A stretch of DNA of 64,000 nt, taken from Chelativorans alearensis (GTDB taxonomy: Bacteria; Pseudomonadota; Alphaproteobacteria; Rhizobiales; Rhizobiaceae). How positions within the stretch are numbered: position 1 is the stretch's first letter; each line of letters begins with the position of its first letter. The DNA lies in assembly GCF_010993735.1 (NCBI RefSeq), contig NZ_WQNI01000013.1:62001-126000 (forward strand), read 5' to 3'. Shown here piece by piece: positions 26,486 through 35,004 of this stretch. The translations under genes were made by a program, and so were the position numbers. A model generated the notes under the pieces. It saw nothing but the letters and a program-made list of their open reading frames with translations, did no database searches and was not told where the DNA came from.

Positions 26486-28906
26486 TCAGCGGCACTCTCT
26501 TTGTTTGAGCATGATGGCCGGCTGCACGAGGTTGGCCATGAGGCGGAAGGCGCCGGGGACGAGCTTGTCGAATTGGTGGTGCAGGGTGAGGCTGGTGTGG
26601 GTGTGCCGGCCGTCGCCGACGCGGGCTGAGAGGAGAGAACCCTTCAGCGGTGCCTCGCCGGCGTCGTGCATGGCCAGAAGAGGCGTGTAGGCGCCGTCCC
26701 ATTCGGCGGCGAAATAGAGGCCGCGCTCCTTGTCCCAGCCGGCGAAATCTTCCGCATCGATGGCGTTGGGGCCTTTCAGCAGGCCGTGATCCGGGGTGAG
26801 GAACGCGACGGGCGAAGCCGGGTCGGTGACGCGCCAGCGCAGCGACGGCCTGCCGATGACGAGGCGGCGCGGCGGTGTCTCATCGGGAGACCAGCCGTCG
26901 GTGGGGCGATGATAGAGGGTGACGAGATGGCCACCCGCCTCCACCCACGCGTGGAGCCGCCGCGTGGCGGCGGCAAGGTCGGGGCGCAGGCCGAAGGCGA
27001 AGATGCCGATGACGATGGTGGTGAAGCGGTCAAGGTCGCCGCGCATTGCCGCCTCGTCCAGATCGATCACGTTGAGCCCCATGCGCTTCAGCCAGAGGCC
27101 GGCACGGTCGGCGCCGCCGCCGATATAGCCGACCCGGGCGCCCTCCGGCAGCCGCAGGTCGAGCGCCAGGACGTCGAGGTTCTGCGGGGCGATGAAGCGG
27201 GTGCGGCCGATGTGGGGGTAGGCGATGGGGGTCTGGCGATAGGCCTGGACGCCGCCGACGCTCGCCCGGAGGGTGTGGCGGCCGGGGGCGAGGTCCGGTG
27301 CGATGTCGAGCGCGAAGCCTTCCGCCGCCGGCCTCGCGGCGATGCCGGGGCGGCTTTCCAGATCGAACCGGGCCTCGGCGCCTTCGAGGCGGGCGCGGAT
27401 GGCGGCGCGTTGTGGCACGGCATGGGTGGAGACGATCAGCGCGTCGGGCGACAGGGCCAACGAGTGGGCGGGCACGATGTCGAGCGGCTGCTCCGGGTCG
27501 GCGAAGATCTTTATGCGGCGGCCGCCGATTTCGGCTGCCAGCGCCACACGGACAGAGCCGCTTCCCAAAAGGCTGGAGAAGGCGGGTGGATAGGCGTTGG
27601 CGACCGGAGCGTCTGGCGAAACCTTCAGCGGGAAGGAGGTGACCGGCCCCTTACGCGCCGGAGCGCCGCTTGAGATGCTGTCCGGCAGGATGGGCGTGAT
27701 CTCGACCGCGCCGGTCGCCTCGGCAGGCGCTAGGTGCACGTGGAGCGTGGCGCTGCCGCCGGGAGTGAGGGCCGCGGGCTCGGCCCAGAGCGTGGGGACG
27801 ATGCCGGCGGCGGCGGCGAGGGCTGCATCGATCTCGGCGAGCTTGCGCGTCAGGCGATGGCCGATGCGTTCTTTCTCCTCCTCCGAGAGGCGGCTTTGGG
27901 CGGTCTCGATGTGCCGCGCGGCGGCGGCAAGGGCCGGGACGATCCCGGTCTGGCGCGGAAATGCGTCGAGCGCCTCGCCGATGCGAACCTGTGCCGCGCG
28001 AAGCTCGGCCCCGGTTTCCCGGTCGAGGCCGGCGGCAAGGTCGGCCAGCGTTGCCGGCAGATGGTCGCGGATGTCGGTCTCGGCGCCCTTGCCGCCACGC
28101 TTCAGGTGCAGGGACCATGCGCGCTGCGGCTCGGGACGCCACTCGCCCATGCCCTGGGAGGCATGGCAGGCGCGTGACCATTCGCCGATCTCGTCATAGG
28201 CGGCACCCGTGGCGGCGTCGACGCCGGGGGCGCTGACGGTGACCGTTGCCGCGGGGGGCGGGACCTCGTCGTCATAGGTGCCGCCGCCGCCGGACCAGGC
28301 GGGGAGATAATATTTGCCGACTTTCCAGGGGGTGAGACCTTCGGCCGAGTGTTCCGGATAGGCTTCCGGATCTGCGGCGCGCTCGACGGCTTCTTCCGCG
28401 GCTTCGGTCATGGCGCGGTGGTGGCCGTGCTGGCCGGGTACGTCGAGGAAGGTGGGGATGACGATGTCGGGCCGCTCGGTGCGGTAGGCGCGCACCAGCC
28501 GCTCGACGATGCGCTCGCGGCCCCAGCGCGAAAGGGTATCCTTGCCGTTCTTGGAGAAGCCGAAATCGTGCACCGGGTCGTCCGGGCCGTGGCCGAGCCA
28601 GACGATGTCGGCGTCCAGCGTGCGCGCGGCCTCCTCCATCTCGCGGGTGCGCAGGACGCCCAGCGCCCCCGTGCGCTCCGGCCCGAGGCCGTTCTGCCCG
28701 CCCTCGCCGCGCGTCGAGCAGGCGACGATGACGCGCATGCCGAAGGCGAAGCGGAGGGCGGCGAGCATGCCGCTCCTCTCGTCGTCCGGGTGGGCGCCGG
28801 TGTTCATGACGGTGAGCGTGGAGGTGAGCCGGCTCAAGGCCCTGTGCAGCTCGACCAGGGCGGGACGCTCTTTCCGGCGTTGCAGGCGCGCGCGGGGGGT
28901 CAGCAT
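26486..28906 (-). CDS. PIG-L family deacetylase, large multidomain form
   Basis: An 806-residue protein. Residues about 30-260 are a PIG-L/LmbE-type zinc deacetylase: AHPDDE (38-43) supplies zinc ligands and the catalytic Asp, and GQHGHHRAM (157-165) a further zinc histidine; small relatives such as MshB are about 300 residues. The rest (260-806) is unlike MshB: a helical linker, beta-rich domains with predicted Ig-like strands, and a C-terminal region resembling a glutamine-amidotransferase-like fold (VGYIGGGADRAGLWLKRMG, GGHLVTLYHRP). No signal peptide is seen. Its start overlaps the ROK repressor stop by seven bases (ATGCTGA). It probably removes an acyl group from an amino sugar or conjugate; the substrate is unknown. 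Confidence 0.82.
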   Translation of the reverse strand: MLTPRARLQRRKERPALVELHRALSRLTSTLTVMNTGAHPDDERSGMLAALRFAFGMRVIVACSTRGEGGQNGLGPERTGALGVLRTREMEEAARTLDADIVWLGHGPDDPVHDFGFSKNGKDTLSRWGRERIVERLVRAYRTERPDIVIPTFLDVPGQHGHHRAMTEAAEEAVERAADPEAYPEHSAEGLTPWKVGKYYLPAWSGGGGTYDDEVPPPAATVTVSAPGVDAATGAAYDEIGEWSRACHASQGMGEWRPEPQRAWSLHLKRGGKGAETDIRDHLPATLADLAAGLDRETGAELRAAQVRIGEALDAFPRQTGIVPALAAAARHIETAQSRLSEEEKERIGHRLTRKLAEIDAALAAAAGIVPTLWAEPAALTPGGSATLHVHLAPAEATGAVEITPILPDSISSGAPARKGPVTSFPLKVSPDAPVANAYPPAFSSLLGSGSVRVALAAEIGGRRIKIFADPEQPLDIVPAHSLALSPDALIVSTHAVPQRAAIRARLEGAEARFDLESRPGIAARPAAEGFALDIAPDLAPGRHTLRASVGGVQAYRQTPIAYPHIGRTRFIAPQNLDVLALDLRLPEGARVGYIGGGADRAGLWLKRMGLNVIDLDEAAMRGDLDRFTTIVIGIFAFGLRPDLAAATRRLHAWVEAGGHLVTLYHRPTDGWSPDETPPRRLVIGRPSLRWRVTDPASPVAFLTPDHGLLKGPNAIDAEDFAGWDKERGLYFAAEWDGAYTPLLAMHDAGEAPLKGSLLSARVGDGRHTHTSLTLHHQFDKLVPGAFRLMANLVQPAIMLKQRECR

Positions 28907-30144
28907 GGGGTCGTGTCCTCGTGTTGCGGGTGTTGAGCGACGCTCAGATGTGGCGAAACGGTGTCGAGCAGCGGCAGGGCGGCGGCGCCGAGGGCGGCCG
29001 TCAGCTGACCGGTCTGGCCGCGGATGACGCGCGGCAGGGCGCGCGCGCTGCGCGTGGCGACGGAGACCGGCAGCGGTTCGAGCGCCGCGATCACCGCGTC
29101 GAGCACGGCATCGGGAAGGCCGCCACCGAAGATGATGGTCTCGGGGTCGAAGATGTTTTCCAGCATCGCCACGGTGGGCGCGAGATAGTCCGCGGCCTCG
29201 GCGATCCAGCCCATCACGACGGGGTTGCGCGCGTCGTAGAGGGCTTGCAGCGCGTCGATGGTCGCCGCCTCGTGGCCGGCCGCGGCCAGGCGCTCGCGCA
29301 AGGCGAAGACGGAGGCGAAGCGCTCCAGCGCGCCGTCGGGGCCGTATGTGCCCTGCCGGTTGCGCGGGGCGATGCCGATGTGGCCGATCTCGCCGGCATT
29401 GCCGAAGGCGCCGCGCAGGGGGCGGCCGTCCTGGATGACGCCAAGGCCCAGGCCGACGCCGAAATAGAGGAAACAGAAATTGGTGATCTGGCGCCCGGCG
29501 CCGTAGAGCCGCTCGCCGACGGCGGCGGCGGTGGCGTCGTTGTCGAAGGACACCTTTTCGCCGGTCGCCTGAGCGATCAGCGGCAGGGGATCGACGCCGG
29601 TCCAGCCCGGCAACGTCGCCGGACCGACGGAACTCATGCCCTCGATCTCGAAGGGGCCGGGCATCACCACGCCGATGCCCAGCAGGCGCTGGGTCGCCCT
29701 TCCCAGCGTGCCGCGCAGGCTCTCGATCTCCCGCGCAATCCGGCCCGGAACATGCCCGGGGTCTGTGTGCTCCAGCGGGCTGATGGACTGGGCCTTGAGG
29801 CCGCCCGACAGGTCGAGCAGCACGGCGACGATATGATCCGCGGCGACCTCGACGCCGGCGGTCAGCGGACCGTCCGGGTTGACCGCGAACTGGATGGGCG
29901 GCTGGCCGCGCCCGCTGCGCAGGCGGCCGAGCTCGATCAGCAAGCCTTCCTCGGTGAGTTCCTGGACGATATTGGCCACGGCCTGCGGCGTGAGGTGCGC
30001 GTGGCGGGCGATCTCGGCACGGCCGAGATGGCCGTTGGTGCGGATCACCTCCAGCACCACACGCCGGTTATGCGCCCGGTTGCGCTCGGGATTGCTGCCG
30101 ATCGCACCGCGCCGGCGGTGGATGCCCTTCCGCCGATTGTCCAT
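28900..30144 (-). CDS. ROK-family transcriptional repressor
   Basis: A 414-residue NagC/XylR-like regulator. An N-terminal winged helix (about 25-85, RAEIARHAHLTPQAVANIVQELTEEGLL) precedes a ROK sugar-binding domain with FDNDATAAAVGERLYG and GEIGHIGIAP. Odd feature: the usual cysteine-rich zinc motif after GHxxx (CxCGxxGC) is missing; the equivalent region reads RNRQGTYGPDGALER. That suggests loss of the structural zinc. It is divergent from the ABC-transporter operon and probably represses it in the absence of its sugar ligand; it is also co-transcribed with the PIG-L deacetylase. Confidence 0.9.
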   Translation of the reverse strand: MDNRRKGIHRRRGAIGSNPERNRAHNRRVVLEVIRTNGHLGRAEIARHAHLTPQAVANIVQELTEEGLLIELGRLRSGRGQPPIQFAVNPDGPLTAGVEVAADHIVAVLLDLSGGLKAQSISPLEHTDPGHVPGRIAREIESLRGTLGRATQRLLGIGVVMPGPFEIEGMSSVGPATLPGWTGVDPLPLIAQATGEKVSFDNDATAAAVGERLYGAGRQITNFCFLYFGVGLGLGVIQDGRPLRGAFGNAGEIGHIGIAPRNRQGTYGPDGALERFASVFALRERLAAAGHEAATIDALQALYDARNPVVMGWIAEAADYLAPTVAMLENIFDPETIIFGGGLPDAVLDAVIAALEPLPVSVATRSARALPRVIRGQTGQLTAALGAAALPLLDTVSPHLSVAQHPQHEDTTPC

Positions 30145-30195
30145 GCAACTGTCTCCGAGGCTTCAACTCGACCGGCAGGCTATTTTCCCCGATAG

Positions 30196-30215
30196 AATAA
30201 CTCAAGTAGATTATT
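30196..30215. promoter_or_regulatory. Candidate ROK-repressor operator and promoter upstream of the ABC operon
   Basis: AATAA-N10-TTATT lies in the 193-base divergent gap between the ROK gene and the ABC operon, in its only AT-rich patch. TTGACA at 30219-30224 could be a plus-strand -35 box, although no good -10 follows. Half-sites of this type are common for NagC/Mlc-like proteins. Binding is inferred. Confidence 0.4.
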
Positions 30216-30337
30216 TTATTGACAAGCGCGGCTCGCTGCGATGACGTTGAGGCCTGGAACGGACGCACGTGCCGTTTCGAGGGGAAATAATCCGCCGCGG
30301 CCGAAGGGAGGCCGACGGCGAGCACATGGAGGATGCA

Positions 30338-31591
30338 ATGCGCAGCAGGACAAGGCTCGCCGGGCTCGTCGCCGGCATCAGCTTTCTGGCCGTGGGCTCG
30401 GCCCAGGCGGTCGAGATCGAATACTGGCAATATGTCTTCGACAGCCGGGTGAAGGCGATGGATCAGCTGATCGCCAATTTCCAGGAAGCCAACCCCGATA
30501 TCACCGTCAAGCATGTCACCTTCCCCTATGCCGACTACCAGACGCGCGTCGTGGCGGCGAAGGTGGCGGGACAGGGCCCGGACGTGGTGCAGCTCTTCTA
30601 TGGCTGGCTCGACAATTTCGTCGCCGGCGGGCTGATCCAGCCGCTCGATCCGGAAATCTTTCCGCATGAGGAGATCGAGAGCGACTTCTTCCCCATCGTC
30701 TCGGCGATGAAGCGCGACGGCGACTATTACGGCCTGCCGACGGCCGTTCGCTCGCTGGCGCTGTTCTACAACAAGGCGCTGTTCGAGGAGGCCGGCCTCG
30801 ACCCGAACAAGCCGCCGCAGACGCTGGACGAGCTGATCGAGGCTGCGAAGGCGACGACCAAGCGCGACGGCGGCGGCAACATCACTTCCGAAGGCATCAC
30901 GATTGGGATGGAGGGGCAGGACCATCACTGGTGGCGCGAGGTCCTCATCCGCCAGAATGGCGGCCAGCCCTATTCCGACGACGGCACGAAGATCGCCTAT
31001 ACCGACGAGGTGGGCCTTGCGGCGCTGAAATTCCACGCCGGACTGCATACGGAGCACGGTGTCGCCCAGCCCGGCTTCATGGACGAAGCTCAAGCCGCCT
31101 TCCGGGCCGGCCTTGCGGCCATGACCATCGACGGCACCTTCCGCCTCGGTTCCTTTGCCGAAAATCCCTTCGAGTGGGGCGTGGCCGAGCTGCCGGCCAA
31201 TGCCGACGGCACGCGCTCCAACTATTCGAGCTACTTCGCCAACGCCATCGGCGCGCTGTCGGAGGGCGAGGAGCTGGAGGCCGCGCAGAAGTTTCTTGCC
31301 TACATTTCCTCGCCGGAGGCGATGGAGGTCTGGCTGGAGACCGTGGGCGAATTGCCGGCACGCAAGGACGTGGCGCTGACGGAGAAGAACCTTTCCGACC
31401 CCACCTACGGGCCGTTCCTCAAGGGGCTGGAATATGCCCACACGACGCGCTTCGTCGACGAGGCGGCGCAGCGGCAAGTGATGATCGACATGGAGAACCG
31501 CATCTTCCTGGAGGGCCAGGACCCGGCCGAGGCGCTGGCGCTGGCCGCGGAGGAGGAGCAGGCTATCCTCGACAAGTTCTACAATAAGTAG
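30338..31591 (+). CDS. Sugar-type ABC transporter substrate-binding protein
   Basis: A 417-residue exported solute-binding protein of the extracellular family 1 (MalE/UgpB type). A signal peptide with an arginine-rich start (MRSRTRLAGLVAG) ends near SAQAVE; the mature protein begins with the typical IEYWQYVFD strand and contains GQGPDVVQLFYGW and ALFYNKALFEEAGLDPNKPP. I chose the ATG at 30338 because TGGAGG lies six bases before it; an ATG at 30326 overlaps that site. It is the first gene of a six-gene operon (binding protein, two permeases, lyase, ATPase, kinase). The ligand is unknown, most likely a sugar or sugar conjugate. Confidence 0.93.
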   Translation: MRSRTRLAGLVAGISFLAVGSAQAVEIEYWQYVFDSRVKAMDQLIANFQEANPDITVKHVTFPYADYQTRVVAAKVAGQGPDVVQLFYGWLDNFVAGGLIQPLDPEIFPHEEIESDFFPIVSAMKRDGDYYGLPTAVRSLALFYNKALFEEAGLDPNKPPQTLDELIEAAKATTKRDGGGNITSEGITIGMEGQDHHWWREVLIRQNGGQPYSDDGTKIAYTDEVGLAALKFHAGLHTEHGVAQPGFMDEAQAAFRAGLAAMTIDGTFRLGSFAENPFEWGVAELPANADGTRSNYSSYFANAIGALSEGEELEAAQKFLAYISSPEAMEVWLETVGELPARKDVALTEKNLSDPTYGPFLKGLEYAHTTRFVDEAAQRQVMIDMENRIFLEGQDPAEALALAAEEEQAILDKFYNK

Positions 31592-31610
31592 GACAGCAGG
31601 GGCCGGGGCC

Positions 31611-32546
31611 ATGACATCGGTCGCCACACAATCGGGCCCGGCGCGCGGCGCCGGGCTATGGGATCGCCTGACGATCCGCACCAAGCGCGTGGTCTGGGCG
31701 TGGGCGTTCCTCGCCGTGCCGATCGTCTTTTATGCCGGCATCCGGTTCTACCCCACCTTCCAGGCCTTCTGGCTCTCGCTAACGGACTGGGACCTGTTGA
31801 GGCCGGCGAGCTTCATCGGCCTCGGCAATTACGAGGCGCTGTTTTCCGACCCGCTGTTCTGGCGGGTCTTCCGCAACACCTTCACCTATCTCATCATCGG
31901 CACGCCGGTGAGCCTGGTGATCGCCTTCGTGGTGGCCTATTACCTTGACCGCGTGCGCTTCATGCACGGCTTCATCCGGGCGCTCTATTTCCTGCCGTTC
32001 CTGACGACGGCGGCGGCGATGGCCTGGGTGTGGCGGTGGTTCTATCAGCCGGTGCCCATCGGCGTGATCAACGGCTTCCTGGGGACGGTAGGCCTGCCAG
32101 CGCAGCCTTTCCTGCGCTCGGTAGACCAAGCGCTGCCGGCGATCATGGCGACGGCCATCTGGGCGGGGCTCGGCTTCCAGATCATCATCTTCATGGCCGG
32201 CCTGCGCGCCATCCCCACGACCTATTACGAAGCCGCGCGCATCGACGGCCTGGGGGAATGGGCGATCCTGCGCAAGATCACGCTGCCGCTGCTTAAACCC
32301 ACGACAGTCTTCCTCGTCGTCTTCTCCTCGATCGGCTTCCTGCGCATCTTCGACCAGGTCTACAACATGACGACCAACGACCCCGGCGGGCCGTTGAACT
32401 CTACCAAGCCGCTGGTGCTGATGATCTACCAGACGGCGTTCTCGTCCTACGACATGGGGTATGCGGCGGCGCAGACGGTGGTGCTCTTCACCATCCTGCT
32501 CATCGTCTCGCTGATGCAGCTCTGGGTGCTGAGGAACCGCGCATGA
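31611..32546 (+). CDS. ABC transporter permease, MalF/UgpA type
   Basis: A 311-residue inner-membrane permease with six predicted transmembrane helices, beginning with a helix near WAWAFLAVPIVFYAG. It has the EAA coupling motif (YYEAARIDGLGEWAILRKITLPLL, helix-loop contact with the ATPase) at about residues 205-228. It follows the binding-protein gene by 19 bases and its stop overlaps the next start (ATGA). It should pair with the second permease in a MalFGK2-like complex. Confidence 0.95.
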   Translation: MTSVATQSGPARGAGLWDRLTIRTKRVVWAWAFLAVPIVFYAGIRFYPTFQAFWLSLTDWDLLRPASFIGLGNYEALFSDPLFWRVFRNTFTYLIIGTPVSLVIAFVVAYYLDRVRFMHGFIRALYFLPFLTTAAAMAWVWRWFYQPVPIGVINGFLGTVGLPAQPFLRSVDQALPAIMATAIWAGLGFQIIIFMAGLRAIPTTYYEAARIDGLGEWAILRKITLPLLKPTTVFLVVFSSIGFLRIFDQVYNMTTNDPGGPLNSTKPLVLMIYQTAFSSYDMGYAAAQTVVLFTILLIVSLMQLWVLRNRA

Positions 32547-33403
32547 CGACGATGGCCGCCCCCACGACCGAGCTTGCCGCCAACGGGCGCGACATCCGGC
32601 CCGGCCGCATCGTTACCTGGACGCTGCTCCTGATCGGCGGGCTCGTGATGATCACGCCGCTTGCCTTCATGTTCTCGACCTCGCTGAAATCGGCGGGGCA
32701 GGTCTACGACCTCAGGCTCATCCCGGCGCAGCCGACGCTCGACAACTATATCAAGGTGCTGTCCGACGGCCGCTTCCTGCGCTGGTTCGTGAACTCGACG
32801 CTGGTGGCGACGGCAGTGACGCTCTCCAACGTCTTCTTCGACAGCCTGGTGGGCTACACGCTGGCGAAGTTCCAGTTCCGCGGGCGCTATTTCATCTTCC
32901 TTGCCATCCTGTCGACGCTGATGATCCCGACCGAGATGCTGGTGATCCCGTGGTATCTGATGTCGAGCCAGCTCGGATGGCTCGACACCTATTGGGGCAT
33001 CATGTTTCCCGGCATGATGACGGCCTTCGGCACCTTCCTCATGAAGCAGTTCTTCGAGACCGTGCCCGACGATTTCCTGGAGGCGGCACGGGTGGACGGG
33101 CTCAACGAGTTCACCATCTGGTGGAAGATCGCCATGCCGATGGTGACGCCGGCTATCTCTGCGCTTGCCATCTTCACCTTCCTGGGCAACTGGACGGCCT
33201 TCTTCTGGCCGCTCATCGTCACCACCAGCCGCGAGCTCTATACGCTGCCGGTGGGGCTTTCGAGCTTTGCGGTCGAGCAATCTATCCAGTGGGAGATGAT
33301 CATGACGGGGGCCGCACTCGCCACCGTTCCAACGCTCATCGTGTTCCTGGTGCTGCAGCGGTTTATCGTGCGCGGGGTGATGCTGGCGGGGCTGAAGGGG
33401 TAG
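32543..33403 (+). CDS. ABC transporter permease, MalG/UgpE type
   Basis: A 286-residue permease with six predicted membrane helices and the EAA motif FLEAARVDGLNEFTIWW near residue 180. The MalG-like C-terminal LQRFIVRGVMLAGLKG ending is present. Its start overlaps the preceding stop by four bases, showing coupling. A 92-base gap with a palindromic repeat separates it from the lyase gene. Confidence 0.95.
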   Translation: MTTMAAPTTELAANGRDIRPGRIVTWTLLLIGGLVMITPLAFMFSTSLKSAGQVYDLRLIPAQPTLDNYIKVLSDGRFLRWFVNSTLVATAVTLSNVFFDSLVGYTLAKFQFRGRYFIFLAILSTLMIPTEMLVIPWYLMSSQLGWLDTYWGIMFPGMMTAFGTFLMKQFFETVPDDFLEAARVDGLNEFTIWWKIAMPMVTPAISALAIFTFLGNWTAFFWPLIVTTSRELYTLPVGLSSFAVEQSIQWEMIMTGAALATVPTLIVFLVLQRFIVRGVMLAGLKG

Positions 33404-33448
33404 GCGATGGATTTGGGTCGAAGCAGGTTTGCCTATCGGCGCCGTTTA

Positions 33449-33490
33449 CTCCCCCTCAAGGGGGAGATGCCCGGCAGGGCAGAGGGGGGT
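33449..33490. repeat. Partial family-B-like repeat between permease and lyase genes
   Basis: CTCCCCCTCAAGGGGGAG (33449-33466) is an eight-pair palindrome with a two-base loop, followed by ATGCCCGGCAGGGCAGAGGGGGG. This resembles the common rhizobial extragenic repeat. Its right end, GAGGGGGG at 33482-33489, is the only plausible ribosome-binding site of the lyase gene, six bases before the ATG. Confidence 0.75.
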
Positions 33491-33495
33491 AACCC

Positions 33496-35004
33496 ATGAA
33501 CGATCCACGCAAGACCGACAAAAGCACCTTCCCCGACCCCGTCTACAAGGAGACGGTGCTCAAACCCCTCTTCGACGGCGCCAAGGCGCATCATGTCGAG
33601 GGCTTCCGCGCCATCGACCGGGCGCATCTCGTGATGCTGGCGGAGACGGGGATCCTGAGCGATCTGCAGGCGGCAGCGATCGCCACGGCACTCGTTACGA
33701 TCGACCGCGAGGTGGACGTCTCGGCGCTGACCTATACCGGCGAGGTGGAGGATTTCTTCTTCCTGATCGAGAAGGAGCTTAAACGCCGGCTGGGGCCGGA
33801 TCTTGCCGGCCGGCTGCACACGGCGCGCTCGCGCAACGATATCGACCACACGCTCTTCAAGCTGGCGCTGAAAGGGCGGGTCGATGTGCTGCTCGAGAAG
33901 GCGCAGGCGCTCCTGGAGACGCTGATTGCGGCGGCGGAGCGCGAGAAGGAGACGCTGATCGTCGCCTATACGCATGGGCAGCCGGCGCAGCCGACGACCT
34001 TCGGGCACTATCTTTCGGCCGTCATCGAGGTGCTGATCCGGGATATCGAGCGCGTGCGGGAGGCGCGGGAGATCGTCGACCTCTCGCCCATGGGGGCGGC
34101 GGCCATCACCACCTCGGGCTTTCCCATCGACCGGGGGCTTGTGGCTGAGCTTTTAGGCTTTTCCGCGCCGCTTGAGAATTCCTATGGCTGCATCGCGGGG
34201 GTGGACTATGTCACCGCGACCTATGGGGCGATGGAGCTGATGTTCCTGCATCTCGGCCGGCCCATCCAGGACCTGCAGTTCTGGACGAGCTTCGAGGTGG
34301 GGCAGGTCTATGTGCCCAATGCCTTGGTGCAGATCTCCTCCATCATGCCGCAGAAGCGCAATCCGGTGCCGGTGGAGCATCTGCGGCACCTGGCGAGCCA
34401 GACCTTCGGCCGGGCGCGCGCCATGCTGGACGTGATGCACAACACGCCGTTTACCGACATGAACGATTCGGAGGGCGAGACGCAGGAGATGGGATACCAG
34501 GCCTTCGAGAGCGCATACCGCGTGCTCGACCTTCTTGCCGCGCTCGTCTCCCAGATCAGGATCGACCCGGCGCGCGTGGCGGCCAATATCCGCCGCTCCT
34601 GCATCACCGTTACCGAGCTTGCCGACAGCCTGGTGCGCCGTGAGGGGCTGTCCTTCCGCGAGGGGCACGAGATTGCCGCGGCGACGGCGCGCGCCGTGGT
34701 GGCCATCGATGGGGATCTGGCGGCGGACGGGTATGCGGCCTTTGCCGAAGCCTTCGCGCGGGCGACGGGGCGGGCGACGACGATCGATGAGAAGACGTTC
34801 GCCGAGCTGGTCTCGCCCGAGCATTTCGTCGCCGTGCGAACGCGCTTCGGCGGGCCGGCGCCCGAGCCGCTGGGCAATGCATTGGCCGGCTATGGGGAAA
34901 GGGCGCGGGGCTTTGCCGCGCGGGCGCGGGAGGATGCCGAGCGGCAGGCGGAGGCGGCACGGCGGTTGCAGGAAAAATTCACCGCATTGACGGAGCGGAG
35001 CTGA
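33496..35004 (+). CDS. Argininosuccinate lyase-family C-N lyase
   Basis: A 502-residue member of the fumarase/aspartase superfamily closest to argininosuccinate lyases. Family motifs: HTARSRNDI (108-116), TAYTHGQPAQ-type segment with His160, and the signature SSIMPQKRNP (281-290) that holds the catalytic serine loop. It is longer than ArgH (about 460) and diverges after the signature (NTPFTDMNDSEGETQEMGYQ), so a role in arginine synthesis is doubtful. Within a sugar-type ABC operon it more likely releases fumarate from an imported N-succinyl-type conjugate, as ethylenediamine-disuccinate lyase of Chelativorans does. The substrate is unproven. It overlaps the ATPase start by one base. Confidence 0.85.
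   Translation: MNDPRKTDKSTFPDPVYKETVLKPLFDGAKAHHVEGFRAIDRAHLVMLAETGILSDLQAAAIATALVTIDREVDVSALTYTGEVEDFFFLIEKELKRRLGPDLAGRLHTARSRNDIDHTLFKLALKGRVDVLLEKAQALLETLIAAAEREKETLIVAYTHGQPAQPTTFGHYLSAVIEVLIRDIERVREAREIVDLSPMGAAAITTSGFPIDRGLVAELLGFSAPLENSYGCIAGVDYVTATYGAMELMFLHLGRPIQDLQFWTSFEVGQVYVPNALVQISSIMPQKRNPVPVEHLRHLASQTFGRARAMLDVMHNTPFTDMNDSEGETQEMGYQAFESAYRVLDLLAALVSQIRIDPARVAANIRRSCITVTELADSLVRREGLSFREGHEIAAATARAVVAIDGDLAADGYAAFAEAFARATGRATTIDEKTFAELVSPEHFVAVRTRFGGPAPEPLGNALAGYGERARGFAARAREDAERQAEAARRLQEKFTALTERS

Noticed and set aside
30269-30337. Upstream start for the sugar-binding protein
   Set aside because: It would place 23 charged residues before the signal peptide; the strong TGGAGG favours the ATG at 30338.
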